Shown: one piece after another, positions 1 to 6,301 of the stretch
Numbering within the stretch: position 1 is the stretch's first letter
Layout: each line of letters opens with the position of its first letter
From: Nanobdellota archaeon
GTDB lineage: Archaea; Nanobdellota; Nanobdellia; Woesearchaeales; JAUYGA01
Length of the DNA: 6,701 bases
NCBI GenBank assembly: GCA_030690755.1
Contig: JAUYGA010000253.1
Coordinates: forward strand, 1-6,701
Direction of reading: 5' to 3'
Position numbers and translations under genes: made by a program
Notes under the pieces: generated by a model
Told to the model about the DNA's origin: nothing
What the model saw: the letters and a program-made list of their open reading frames with translations, nothing else
Database searches by the model: none

Positions 1-1046
1 ATATAACTAAAAATAATAACATAATATTGACTTTAGAGGATTCAACAGCAGAAATCAAGGTGCTTGTTAGCAAAAGCAAACCCGATAATTATGAGATGGC
101 AAAAAATATTGTTTTTGATGAAGTTATTGGCATTGTTGGTATGAATGGAGATAATATTGTTTTTGCAAATAAGGTGATATTGCCAGATGTTCCATTGAAT
201 AAGGAGCTTAAAAAACTCGATGAAGAAGTATATGTTGTTTTTCTTTCAGACATCCATGTAGGTTCGAATAACTTTTTACCTGAGCAGTTTAATAAGTTTT
301 TAAATTGGATAAATGGAAATTTTGGAAGCGAACAACAAAGACACATTGCGAGCAAGGTAAAGTATGTTTTTGTCATAGGGGATTTAGTTGATGGTGTAGG
401 GATATACCCTGGTCAGGAAAAAGAATTAGTTATAAATGAGATAAATGAACAGTATAATGAATGCGCTAGGCTTTTGTCAAAAATTCCAACAAATATCAGA
501 ATAATCATCTGTCCAGGCAATCACGATGCAATGCGCATTTCAGAACCGCAGCTGCCTCTTTACAAAGATTTTGCTTCTGCAATATGGCGTATGCCTAACA
601 CAATAATGGTCTCGAATCCCGCTTTAGTTAATATTGCTGCAAAAGAAAATTTTTCAGGTTTTGATGTTCTGATGTACCATGGTTATTCTTTTGATTATTA
701 TGTCGCTCATGTGGATTCGATAAGACAACAAGGCGGTTACGACCGCGCCGATCTTATCATGAAATTTCTATTGCAAAAAAGACACCTTGCGCCAACACAC
801 AGATCAACATTGTATATTGCCGACACTAAAAAAGATCCTTTAGTAATTTCACAAATCCCTGATTTCTTTGTCACAGGGCATATTCATAAATCCTCAGTTT
901 CAGAGTATAGGAATATCACTTTGATATGCGGCAGCTGCTGGCAATCAAAAACATCGTTTCAGGAAAAAGTAGGTCATAATCCAGAACCTGCAAGAGTTCC
1001 AGTTGTCAATCTACAATCGAGGGAAATAAAAGTTTTAAGATTTTAG
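1..1046 (+). CDS. polB: DNA polymerase D small subunit DP1 (exonuclease), 5'-truncated by the window edge
   Basis: This is the proofreading subunit of the archaeal D-family replicative polymerase. The reading frame is open to the left edge (first complete codon at 3), and the upstream residues ITKNNNIIL run straight into LEDSTAEIKVLV, a typical OB-fold strand pair. The TTG at 27 is therefore not the real start, and the N-terminal part of the gene lies outside the window. After the OB fold comes a calcineurin/Mre11-like phosphoesterase domain with every metal-binding motif intact: SDIHVG (246-263), GDLVDG (378-395), GNHD (516-527), YHG (675-683) and GHIH (876-887). By family knowledge these residues hold two metal ions and cut 3' to 5', so proofreading is expected to be active. 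The inactive phosphoesterase domain of eukaryotic B-subunits lacks them. The gene ends in TAG, 52 bases before DP2, on the same strand, and the two proteins form a heterodimer. Family identity is very secure; total length is unknown. Confidence 0.96.
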   Translation, partial: ITKNNNIILTLEDSTAEIKVLVSKSKPDNYEMAKNIVFDEVIGIVGMNGDNIVFANKVILPDVPLNKELKKLDEEVYVVFLSDIHVGSNNFLPEQFNKFLNWINGNFGSEQQRHIASKVKYVFVIGDLVDGVGIYPGQEKELVINEINEQYNECARLLSKIPTNIRIIICPGNHDAMRISEPQLPLYKDFASAIWRMPNTIMVSNPALVNIAAKENFSGFDVLMYHGYSFDYYVAHVDSIRQQGGYDRADLIMKFLLQKRHLAPTHRSTLYIADTKKDPLVISQIPDFFVTGHIHKSSVSEYRNITLICGSCWQSKTSFQEKVGHNPEPARVPVVNLQSREIKVLRF

Positions 1047-1065
1047 ACGTTTTAAGTTATGAGGG

Positions 1066-1079
1066 TTTATGATTAAATA
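1066..1079 (+). promoter_or_regulatory. possible TATA box for the DP2 gene
   Basis: An A/T-only-plus-one-G stretch, TTTATGATTAAATA, sits in the 52-base gap after DP1 and is preceded by the purines GAGGG (1061-1065), which could serve as a BRE. Its middle is about 27 bases before the DP2 ATG at 1099, the distance expected for a transcript beginning at or near the start codon. No Shine-Dalgarno sequence precedes that ATG. In such A+T-rich DNA the match could be chance, and DP2 may instead be co-transcribed with DP1. Confidence 0.3.
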
Positions 1080-1098
1080 GTCAATTGTTGTATAAAAA

Positions 1099-4000
1099 AT
1101 GGTTGAACAAAATAAAGAAAACGCAGAAAGTATTGAAAACAAAAATATCAAAGACAATACTGAAAAAATAAATCAGGATAGATTAGCTGAAGCTAAACCA
1201 AAAATCGCTGAATCGGAGCCTGCCAAGATAGAAGCCAGCCAAGAGATGCTGGATTATTTTAGCATGATTGAAAATGAACTAAATGAGCAATATACTATAG
1301 CTACTGCTGCGAGAATAGAAGGTTTAGATCCTGAAAAAAAAGTTGACATCCCATTAGCAAAAGATATGGCTGAACGAGTTGAGGGATTAATCAGCGCCGC
1401 GGCTCCACAACTTATCGGAACAGGAGTTACAACAAGAATCAGAGAACTAGAAAAGGATTATGGCGCATTAGATTGGCGCGTCGCTTTAGCTATTGCATTA
1501 GAGGTTGCTCAGGAAAAATTCTGTAAATTCAAAGATAAGAAAGAAGCGATGGAAGTGGGGATAAGAACAGGGTTTGCATATCATACAGTAGGGATTGTGT
1601 CTGCGCCATTAGAAGGATTTGTTGAGCTGCTGATAAAGAAAACAAGAACCGGCAAGGAATATTTTGCGCCAAAGTTTGCAGGCCCAATAAGAGGCGCAGG
1701 CGGAACTGCTGCTTCTGTTTGCTTGATAATTACAGATTATGTCCGTGTTAAGATGGGGTATTCAACATATGATCCTGATGAAAAAGAGATGAATAGGTTT
1801 GTAACAGAGCTAGATGATTATCATGAACGTGTCACAAACTTGCAATATCATGGTTCTCGCGAAGAGATATTATTCTTAGCAGCTCATTTGCCTGTTGAAA
1901 TTGAAGGCCACCCGACAGAAGAGATTGAAGTCTCAAACTACAAAGATTTACCTCGTATAGAAACTAACCAAATAAGAGGAGGTGTCTGTCTGGTCATGTC
2001 TATGGTTGCATTAAAAGCCAAAAAACTCTGGAAAGAATTAAGCAAATGGGGAAAAAGCTTTGATCTTGAATGGGAGTTCATGGCTGAATTTTTAGATATA
2101 CAAAAAAAGGCCCAATCAAAATCAGAAGATTCTTCAAAAAGCGACAAGAAAGACAAAGACAAAGCAAAAATATCTCCGAATTATACCTATCTGATGGATT
2201 TAGTTGCTGGAAGACCGGTTCTTGCCCATCCGTTAAGAAATGGGGGTTTCAGATTGAGGTATGGCAGAACGAGATGCAATGGATATTCTGCAGCAGCAAT
2301 ACATCCGGCAACTATGTATCTGTTGAATAGTTATATTGCAACAGGCACCCAACTTAAAACAGAAAGACCGGGTAAAGCCGCAGCAATAACACCATGTGAT
2401 TCTTTGGAAGGGCCAACTGTTTTACTAAAAGATGGATCAGTATTTGTTGTAGAGGATGAAAAAAAAGCAAGAGATATATTTCCAGATCTGAAAAAAATAT
2501 TGTTCTTAGGGGATATATTGATTGCTTATGGAGATTTTGTTGACAGGGCGCATCCCTTAGTCCCTGCAGGTTATTGTCAGGAATGGTGGATAATGGAGCT
2601 TGAAAAAGGAATAGTTTCAACTTTTGGCTCGTTTGATATTGAAAAAGCCGCAGAATTGAGCGAACTAGAAATCACAAAAATCAACGCTCTGCTTAACGAG
2701 CCAATCATCACAAAAATCTCTTATGAAGATGCGCTAAAACTTTCAAAAACTTTTAACATCCCAATGCATCCCGATCATGATTTTTATTTTAAATCTCTCA
2801 ACAAGGAACAGTTCATGGAACTTATCTTAGTTATGGAGAAAGCAAAAATAATCGAGAGTTCCCAGATGGATAGAATAATCATTCCTAAAAGCGGCAAGGT
2901 TTATCTTGAAAAGATAGGTTTGCCGCATAGCTTATCAACAGAGCACGTGCTTGTTGAAGGAGAAAATGCAAAATTACTTGCATTAATTCTTGGTTTGAAA
3001 AATCAGGATTCATTAAAAGAGGATTTAGAAAAAACAAGGCGCTTGCTAGATGCGCAAAAACAAGATAATCCAAAAGAAACACCAAATGAAAATTCCGAAC
3101 AGACTGCAACAAACACTAATGAAGATTTTGATGTTATAAAAACAATAAGCAAGATTTCTGGAATTAAATTTAGGGATAAGAGCGGAACTTTTATCGGAGC
3201 CAGAATGGGCAGGCCTGAAAAAGCCAAGATGAGAAAATTAACAGGCAGTCCGCAAGTTCTTTTTCCAGTAGGTGAGGAGGGTGGAAGATTAAGATGTTTT
3301 CAATCAGCTATTGAAGCTGGAAAAATAACTGCAGATTTTCCAATTTATAGATGTGAAAAGTGCAGTATCGATTCAATTTACCCTATTTGTGAAAAATGTC
3401 TTGGTGAAAATTTAAGAAGTGTTCAGTGTAAAATATGTGGTGTTGTTGAGGAAAGCAAATGCAAGCATGAGCCTAACAATTTTGTTTATTATCAAAAAAA
3501 ATCAATTGATATCAAAAAATATTTTGATTCTGCGCTTGAAAAACTTAAAACCAAATCCTATCCTGATCTGATAAAGGGAGTAAGAGGAACTTCAAATAAA
3601 GATCACACACCTGAAAATCTCGCTAAAGGAATTCTTAGAGCAAAACATGACTTGTTTGTAAATAAAGACGGCACAACAAGGTATGATATGTCTGAACTTC
3701 CTTTAACTTATTTTAAGCCAAATGAGATAAAGACTTCTGTTGAGAAGCTGCGTTCACTGGGCTATACAAAAGATGCATTTGGCAAAGATCTTAAACATGA
3801 AGACCAGGTCATTGAATTAAAATGCCAAGACTTAATTTTATCGGGAAATTATTCATCTCCAGACGAACCAGCTATAGAGATCTTGTTTAGGACGTGCAAT
3901 TTTGTTGATGATTTGTTAGTCAATATGTATGGGCTTAAACCTTATTATAATTGCAAGAACCGAGAAGATGTTATAGGGTGTTTGGTAATTGGTCTTGCGC

Positions 4001-4851
4001 CGCACATTTCTGCAGGAATTGTCGGCAGAGTCATAGGTTTTTCAGAAACACAGACAATGTTTGCTCACCCATTATATCATGCGGCAATGAGAAGAGATAC
4101 AGATGGCGATGAAGCATGTGTCATACTTCTCATGGATGCATTCCTTAATTTTTCGAGAAAATATCTTCCGGACAGGATTGGCGGCAGGACAATGGATGCG
4201 CCTTTAGTATTGACATATAAGCTAATCCCTTCTGAAGTTGATGATATGGTTTTTAGGATGGATTCTGTTTGGAAGTATCCTTTTGAGTTTTATGAGGCTA
4301 GTTTGGAATATAAAATGCCCTGGGATGTTCCAATAGAATTATATGGTAAACGTCTCGGGACAAAAAGGCAGTATGAAAACATTGGATTTACGCATCCAAC
4401 AAGCAGCATAAATGCAGGAGTGACATGCTCTGCATACAAAACCCTCCCTTCAATGGAGGAGAAACTTACGGGCCAGATGCAGATTGCAGAAAATGTTGAT
4501 GCTGTAGATGAGAGGGATGTTGCGAGATTGGTCATAGAGAAACATTTTATTAAGGATATAAAAGGAAATCTCAGGAAATTTTCGATGCAGGAGTATCGCT
4601 GTGTAGGATGCAATGAAAAGTACAGAAGGCCGCCAATGGTTGGAAAATGCCTTAAATGCGGCGGCAAGATCATATTTACTATTTCACAAGGTTCTGTCAT
4701 AAAATATTTGGAGCCTAGTTTAAGCCTTGCTGAAAAATATAATGTTCCTGCATATCTCAAGCAAAGCTTAGAATTGACTAAAAGAAGAATTGAAGGGGTT
4801 TTTGGAAAAGAAAAAGAAGTTCAGGCAGGCTTAGGTAGGTGGTTTGGGTAA
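1099..4851 (+). CDS. polC: DNA polymerase D large subunit DP2 (polymerase catalytic subunit)
   Basis: This 1250-residue protein is the polymerising subunit of PolD, close to the usual family length and complete. Residues 1-49 are a charged K/E/N-rich extension; the conserved core starts near MLDYF (50-54) and runs through AARIEGLDP. A strongly conserved block begins at GRPVLAHP (371) and includes GGFRLRYGR and GTQLKTERPGK; another begins at GVRGTSNKDHTPE (827). The active site of the double-psi barrel core is RRDTDGDE, with the two catalytic aspartates at 1002 and 1004, followed by LNFSRKYLP and MDAPLVLT. Zinc-binding cysteines occur as C752/C755/C764/C767, C777/C780/C788 with H790, and C1168/C1171/C1184/C1187. 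The tail QAGLGRWF (1242-1249) is a PCNA-interacting motif. Two low-complexity linkers occur near 335-358 and 643-677. No intein interrupts it, although inteins are known in this gene elsewhere. The start could also be M50, which lies right at the conserved core. Confidence 0.97.
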   Translation: MVEQNKENAESIENKNIKDNTEKINQDRLAEAKPKIAESEPAKIEASQEMLDYFSMIENELNEQYTIATAARIEGLDPEKKVDIPLAKDMAERVEGLISAAAPQLIGTGVTTRIRELEKDYGALDWRVALAIALEVAQEKFCKFKDKKEAMEVGIRTGFAYHTVGIVSAPLEGFVELLIKKTRTGKEYFAPKFAGPIRGAGGTAASVCLIITDYVRVKMGYSTYDPDEKEMNRFVTELDDYHERVTNLQYHGSREEILFLAAHLPVEIEGHPTEEIEVSNYKDLPRIETNQIRGGVCLVMSMVALKAKKLWKELSKWGKSFDLEWEFMAEFLDIQKKAQSKSEDSSKSDKKDKDKAKISPNYTYLMDLVAGRPVLAHPLRNGGFRLRYGRTRCNGYSAAAIHPATMYLLNSYIATGTQLKTERPGKAAAITPCDSLEGPTVLLKDGSVFVVEDEKKARDIFPDLKKILFLGDILIAYGDFVDRAHPLVPAGYCQEWWIMELEKGIVSTFGSFDIEKAAELSELEITKINALLNEPIITKISYEDALKLSKTFNIPMHPDHDFYFKSLNKEQFMELILVMEKAKIIESSQMDRIIIPKSGKVYLEKIGLPHSLSTEHVLVEGENAKLLALILGLKNQDSLKEDLEKTRRLLDAQKQDNPKETPNENSEQTATNTNEDFDVIKTISKISGIKFRDKSGTFIGARMGRPEKAKMRKLTGSPQVLFPVGEEGGRLRCFQSAIEAGKITADFPIYRCEKCSIDSIYPICEKCLGENLRSVQCKICGVVEESKCKHEPNNFVYYQKKSIDIKKYFDSALEKLKTKSYPDLIKGVRGTSNKDHTPENLAKGILRAKHDLFVNKDGTTRYDMSELPLTYFKPNEIKTSVEKLRSLGYTKDAFGKDLKHEDQVIELKCQDLILSGNYSSPDEPAIEILFRTCNFVDDLLVNMYGLKPYYNCKNREDVIGCLVIGLAPHISAGIVGRVIGFSETQTMFAHPLYHAAMRRDTDGDEACVILLMDAFLNFSRKYLPDRIGGRTMDAPLVLTYKLIPSEVDDMVFRMDSVWKYPFEFYEASLEYKMPWDVPIELYGKRLGTKRQYENIGFTHPTSSINAGVTCSAYKTLPSMEEKLTGQMQIAENVDAVDERDVARLVIEKHFIKDIKGNLRKFSMQEYRCVGCNEKYRRPPMVGKCLKCGGKIIFTISQGSVIKYLEPSLSLAEKYNVPAYLKQSLELTKRRIEGVFGKEKEVQAGLGRWFG

Positions 4852-4883
4852 CTGAACTATTTTATTATAAAAAGGTTGCATAA

Positions 4884-5498
4884 ATGAAAATATATTTCGC
4901 ATCAGGAAACAAAGCTAAACAAGAACAGCTTAAGTATGTTGCAGATTATTTCGGTTATCCTGTAGAGGTAATTAATGCAAAAGAGATGTTTAAAGTGGAT
5001 TACGAAGAGAATGGCAGAACTTGCATGGACATTGCAGTTAAAGGAGCGAAACATGTCTTTTCTAAAATAAAAAAACCAGTTGTTGTTGAAGATAGCATAA
5101 TTTACATTTCTGCATTGAAAGGCCCAGGGTTGAAATCTAATAAATTTCTTAAAGAAAAGAAAGTTGAAGGCGCGCTAAATTTGATGAAACATGAATCTGA
5201 TCGCAGCTGTTATATTGAGTCCTGTGTTGTTTATTATGATGGGAAAATTCTTAAAAAATTTAGGAATAAAGTCGCAGGCAGAATAACATACAGGAAGAGT
5301 TATAGGCAAGGCGAGCCAATCTGGGTAGGTCCTAGTTTTCACGAATTTGGCGGCGGTTATAATTCGATCTATGAACCTTGGTTTATTGAAGATTTAGGAA
5401 AAACTTTAGCAGACGCTACAAAAGAAGAAGGTTTAGTTTATGGTTACCGCGAAAGAAACTTTAAAACGCTTCTGGATTTTTTGTTTGAAAAAGTTTAA
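4884..5498 (+). CDS. divergent HAM1/ITPase (RdgB)-family non-canonical purine NTP pyrophosphatase
   Basis: The 204-residue protein has the length and motif order of the HAM1/ITPase family, which hydrolyses dITP, ITP and XTP to monophosphates plus pyrophosphate in the cytosol and keeps deaminated purines out of DNA and RNA. Visible family features are SGNKAK at 7-12 (family T/S-x-N-x-x-K, phosphate binding), EENGRT at 41-46, EDS at 69-71 with D70 matching the catalytic acidic residue, ALKGPG at 77-82, and an AGRI strand at 131-134. The C-terminal base-recognition motifs are altered: the family FGYDPIF reads GGYNSIY (157-163), and SHR reads GYR (187-189). Family membership is secure, but substrate preference may have shifted. 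It begins 32 bases after DP2 on the same strand, with a weak AAAGG eight bases before the ATG, so it may be co-transcribed with the polymerase gene. MKIYFASGNK is the normal family N-terminus, which supports this start. Confidence 0.85.
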   Translation: MKIYFASGNKAKQEQLKYVADYFGYPVEVINAKEMFKVDYEENGRTCMDIAVKGAKHVFSKIKKPVVVEDSIIYISALKGPGLKSNKFLKEKKVEGALNLMKHESDRSCYIESCVVYYDGKILKKFRNKVAGRITYRKSYRQGEPIWVGPSFHEFGGGYNSIYEPWFIEDLGKTLADATKEEGLVYGYRERNFKTLLDFLFEKV

Positions 5499-5513
5499 GA
5501 AAGATATTTAAAT
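5497..5513 (+). promoter_or_regulatory. BRE/TATA promoter for a leaderless acylphosphatase transcript
   Basis: The purine tract AAGAAAGA (5497-5504) is followed by TATTTAAAT (5505-5513). This resembles the archaeal BRE plus TATA box bound by TFB and TBP. The TATA centre (5509) is 27 bases before the A of the acylphosphatase ATG (5536), the normal TATA-to-start distance, so transcription would begin at or very near the ATG. No Shine-Dalgarno sequence is present, in agreement with leaderless translation. The element overlaps the last two bases of the upstream gene's stop codon. Confidence 0.6.
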
Positions 5514-5535
5514 TCTGAATGAATGTATCTTCTGA

Positions 5536-5811
5536 ATGGCGCAAAAAAGAATACATCTGTTTGTCAGCGGAAGGGTTCAAGGAGTTTTTTACAGAACTCA
5601 TATCAAGAAGTTAGCTGAAAGGATGGATGTCAAAGGATTTGTCCGCAATCTTTCTGATGGGCGAGTCGAAATAGTGGGAGAGGCTGAAGATTCTATTATT
5701 GATAAGTTTATTGTTTACTGCCAGGATGGCCCTATACTTGCGCGAATAGATGAGGTGGATATTAGAACAGAGAATCCTACAAATAAATTTGAGAATTTTA
5801 AAGTTTCTTAA
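5536..5811 (+). CDS. acyP: acylphosphatase
   Basis: This 91-residue cytosolic enzyme hydrolyses the carboxyl-phosphate bond of acylphosphates such as acetyl phosphate or 1,3-bisphosphoglycerate; its physiological substrate in archaea is not settled. It is full length for the family. The first signature is GRVQGVFYR (12-20), whose final Arg20 binds phosphate. The second is VKGFVRNLSDGRVEI (32-46), whose Asn38 is the catalytic asparagine. Arg20 and Asn38 keep the same 18-residue spacing as the classical catalytic pair. The downstream GEAE and the final FENFKV strand also fit the ferredoxin-like fold. It starts 37 bases after the pyrophosphatase gene and seems to have its own promoter. It ends facing the leftward ribosomal protein genes. 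I see no motif substitutions. Confidence 0.96.
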   Translation: MAQKRIHLFVSGRVQGVFYRTHIKKLAERMDVKGFVRNLSDGRVEIVGEAEDSIIDKFIVYCQDGPILARIDEVDIRTENPTNKFENFKVS

Positions 5812-5830
5812 TTTGTTATGTTGACAATCG

Positions 5831-5837
5831 TTTTTTT
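5831..5837 (+). terminator. T7 tract, likely archaeal terminator of the rightward gene block
   Basis: Seven consecutive T residues occur 20 bases after the acylphosphatase TAA, followed by the T-rich AATTTAG. Archaeal RNA polymerase stops at oligo-T stretches in the non-template strand without needing a hairpin. The position, between convergent genes, fits this role. I see no strong stem directly before it. Confidence 0.5.
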
Positions 5838-5884
5838 AATTTAGTTATAGCGGAAGTCTCTTTATCGTTAAAAGATAAAATAAG

Positions 5885-5911
5885 AAAAAAATACAGATAT
5901 TTTCATCTGTA
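5885..5911 (-). terminator. hairpin plus T7 terminator overlapping the uS9 stop codon
   Basis: On the minus strand the sequence reads TACAGAT (5911-5905), a six-base loop (5904-5899), ATCTGTA (5898-5892), then seven T residues (5891-5885). The two 7-base arms are exact inverted complements. The first arm contains the last two uS9 codons (Tyr, Arg) and the T of its TGA stop; the remaining stop bases fall in the loop. The stem has only two G:C pairs, so it is weak, but the layout is that of an intrinsic terminator. The T-tract alone could suffice for an archaeal polymerase. Confidence 0.6.
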
Positions 5912-6301
5912 AGATTTTTGAGTTTTTGATCTCGCTTTTCCGTGTCTGTTTGGTTTTCTTGTTTCCTTTCTTCTTACATCTGCCACAAGGAATTGTCTGT
6001 CATATCTAAGAATCTGTTCTTTGAGTTCAGGATGAGCTTGCGAGATGGCCCTTCCAATCGCAAGACTGATTGCTGATGCCTGGCTGATGATTCCGCCGCC
6101 TTTTACTGCGACATCTATATCAAACTTATTTTTTGTATCATCAACAATTGCAAGCACTTCTTTTATTTTTTCTCTGGCTAATTTTGGTTTCACATTTTCT
6201 AAAAGAAGTTTGTTAATTCTGACAACACCCTTGCCTGGCTTTAATGTAGCTCTGGCAATTGATCTTTTTCTTTTTCCTGAAACAACAATTAAGTCTTTCA
6301 T
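5903..6301 (-). CDS. rps9: 30S ribosomal protein S9 (uS9)
   Basis: The 132-residue protein is a small-subunit ribosomal protein of the head region, whose C-terminal tail reaches the P-site tRNA. It is normal length for archaea. Diagnostic segments are VSGKRKRSIARATLKPGKG near the N-terminus, GGGIISQASAISLAIGRA in the middle (the family signature GGG..sQA), LRYDRQFLVADVRRKETRKP, and the tail ending QKSYR, the archaeal/eukaryotic version of the bacterial SKR tail. The tail reads HGKARSKTQ where many relatives have GARAKxQ, a minor variation. Its ATG overlaps the uL13 TGA by four bases (ATGA), and a strong Shine-Dalgarno sequence lies in the end of uL13, so the two are translated from one mRNA. 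The archaeal order usually continues with rpoN; here the transcript appears to terminate instead. Confidence 0.97.
   Translation of the reverse strand: MKDLIVVSGKRKRSIARATLKPGKGVVRINKLLLENVKPKLAREKIKEVLAIVDDTKNKFDIDVAVKGGGIISQASAISLAIGRAISQAHPELKEQILRYDRQFLVADVRRKETRKPNRHGKARSKTQKSYR

Noticed and set aside
27..29. TTG as the start codon of DP1
   Set aside because: The frame is open to position 3, and the residues upstream continue the OB-fold strand, so the TTG is an internal leucine codon.
2101..3129. DP2 low-complexity segments considered as an intein or inserted mobile element
   Set aside because: The segments are short, with no splice-junction residues, no homing endonuclease motif and no flanking repeats.
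3352..3468. Cysteine pairs in DP2 considered as a separate zinc-ribbon gene or a fusion
   Set aside because: They lie in the middle of the continuous DP2 frame, where PolD normally has zinc-binding modules.
4290..4760. 156-codon open frame on the minus strand inside DP2
   Set aside because: It is antisense to the conserved zinc-binding end of DP2, with no recognisable domain and no start context.
4859..4873. TATTTTATTATAAAA as a TATA box for the ITPase-family gene
   Set aside because: Its centre is only about 18 bases before the ATG, too close for a leaderless start, and the ATG is fixed by the conserved N-terminus. It is probably ordinary A+T-rich spacer.
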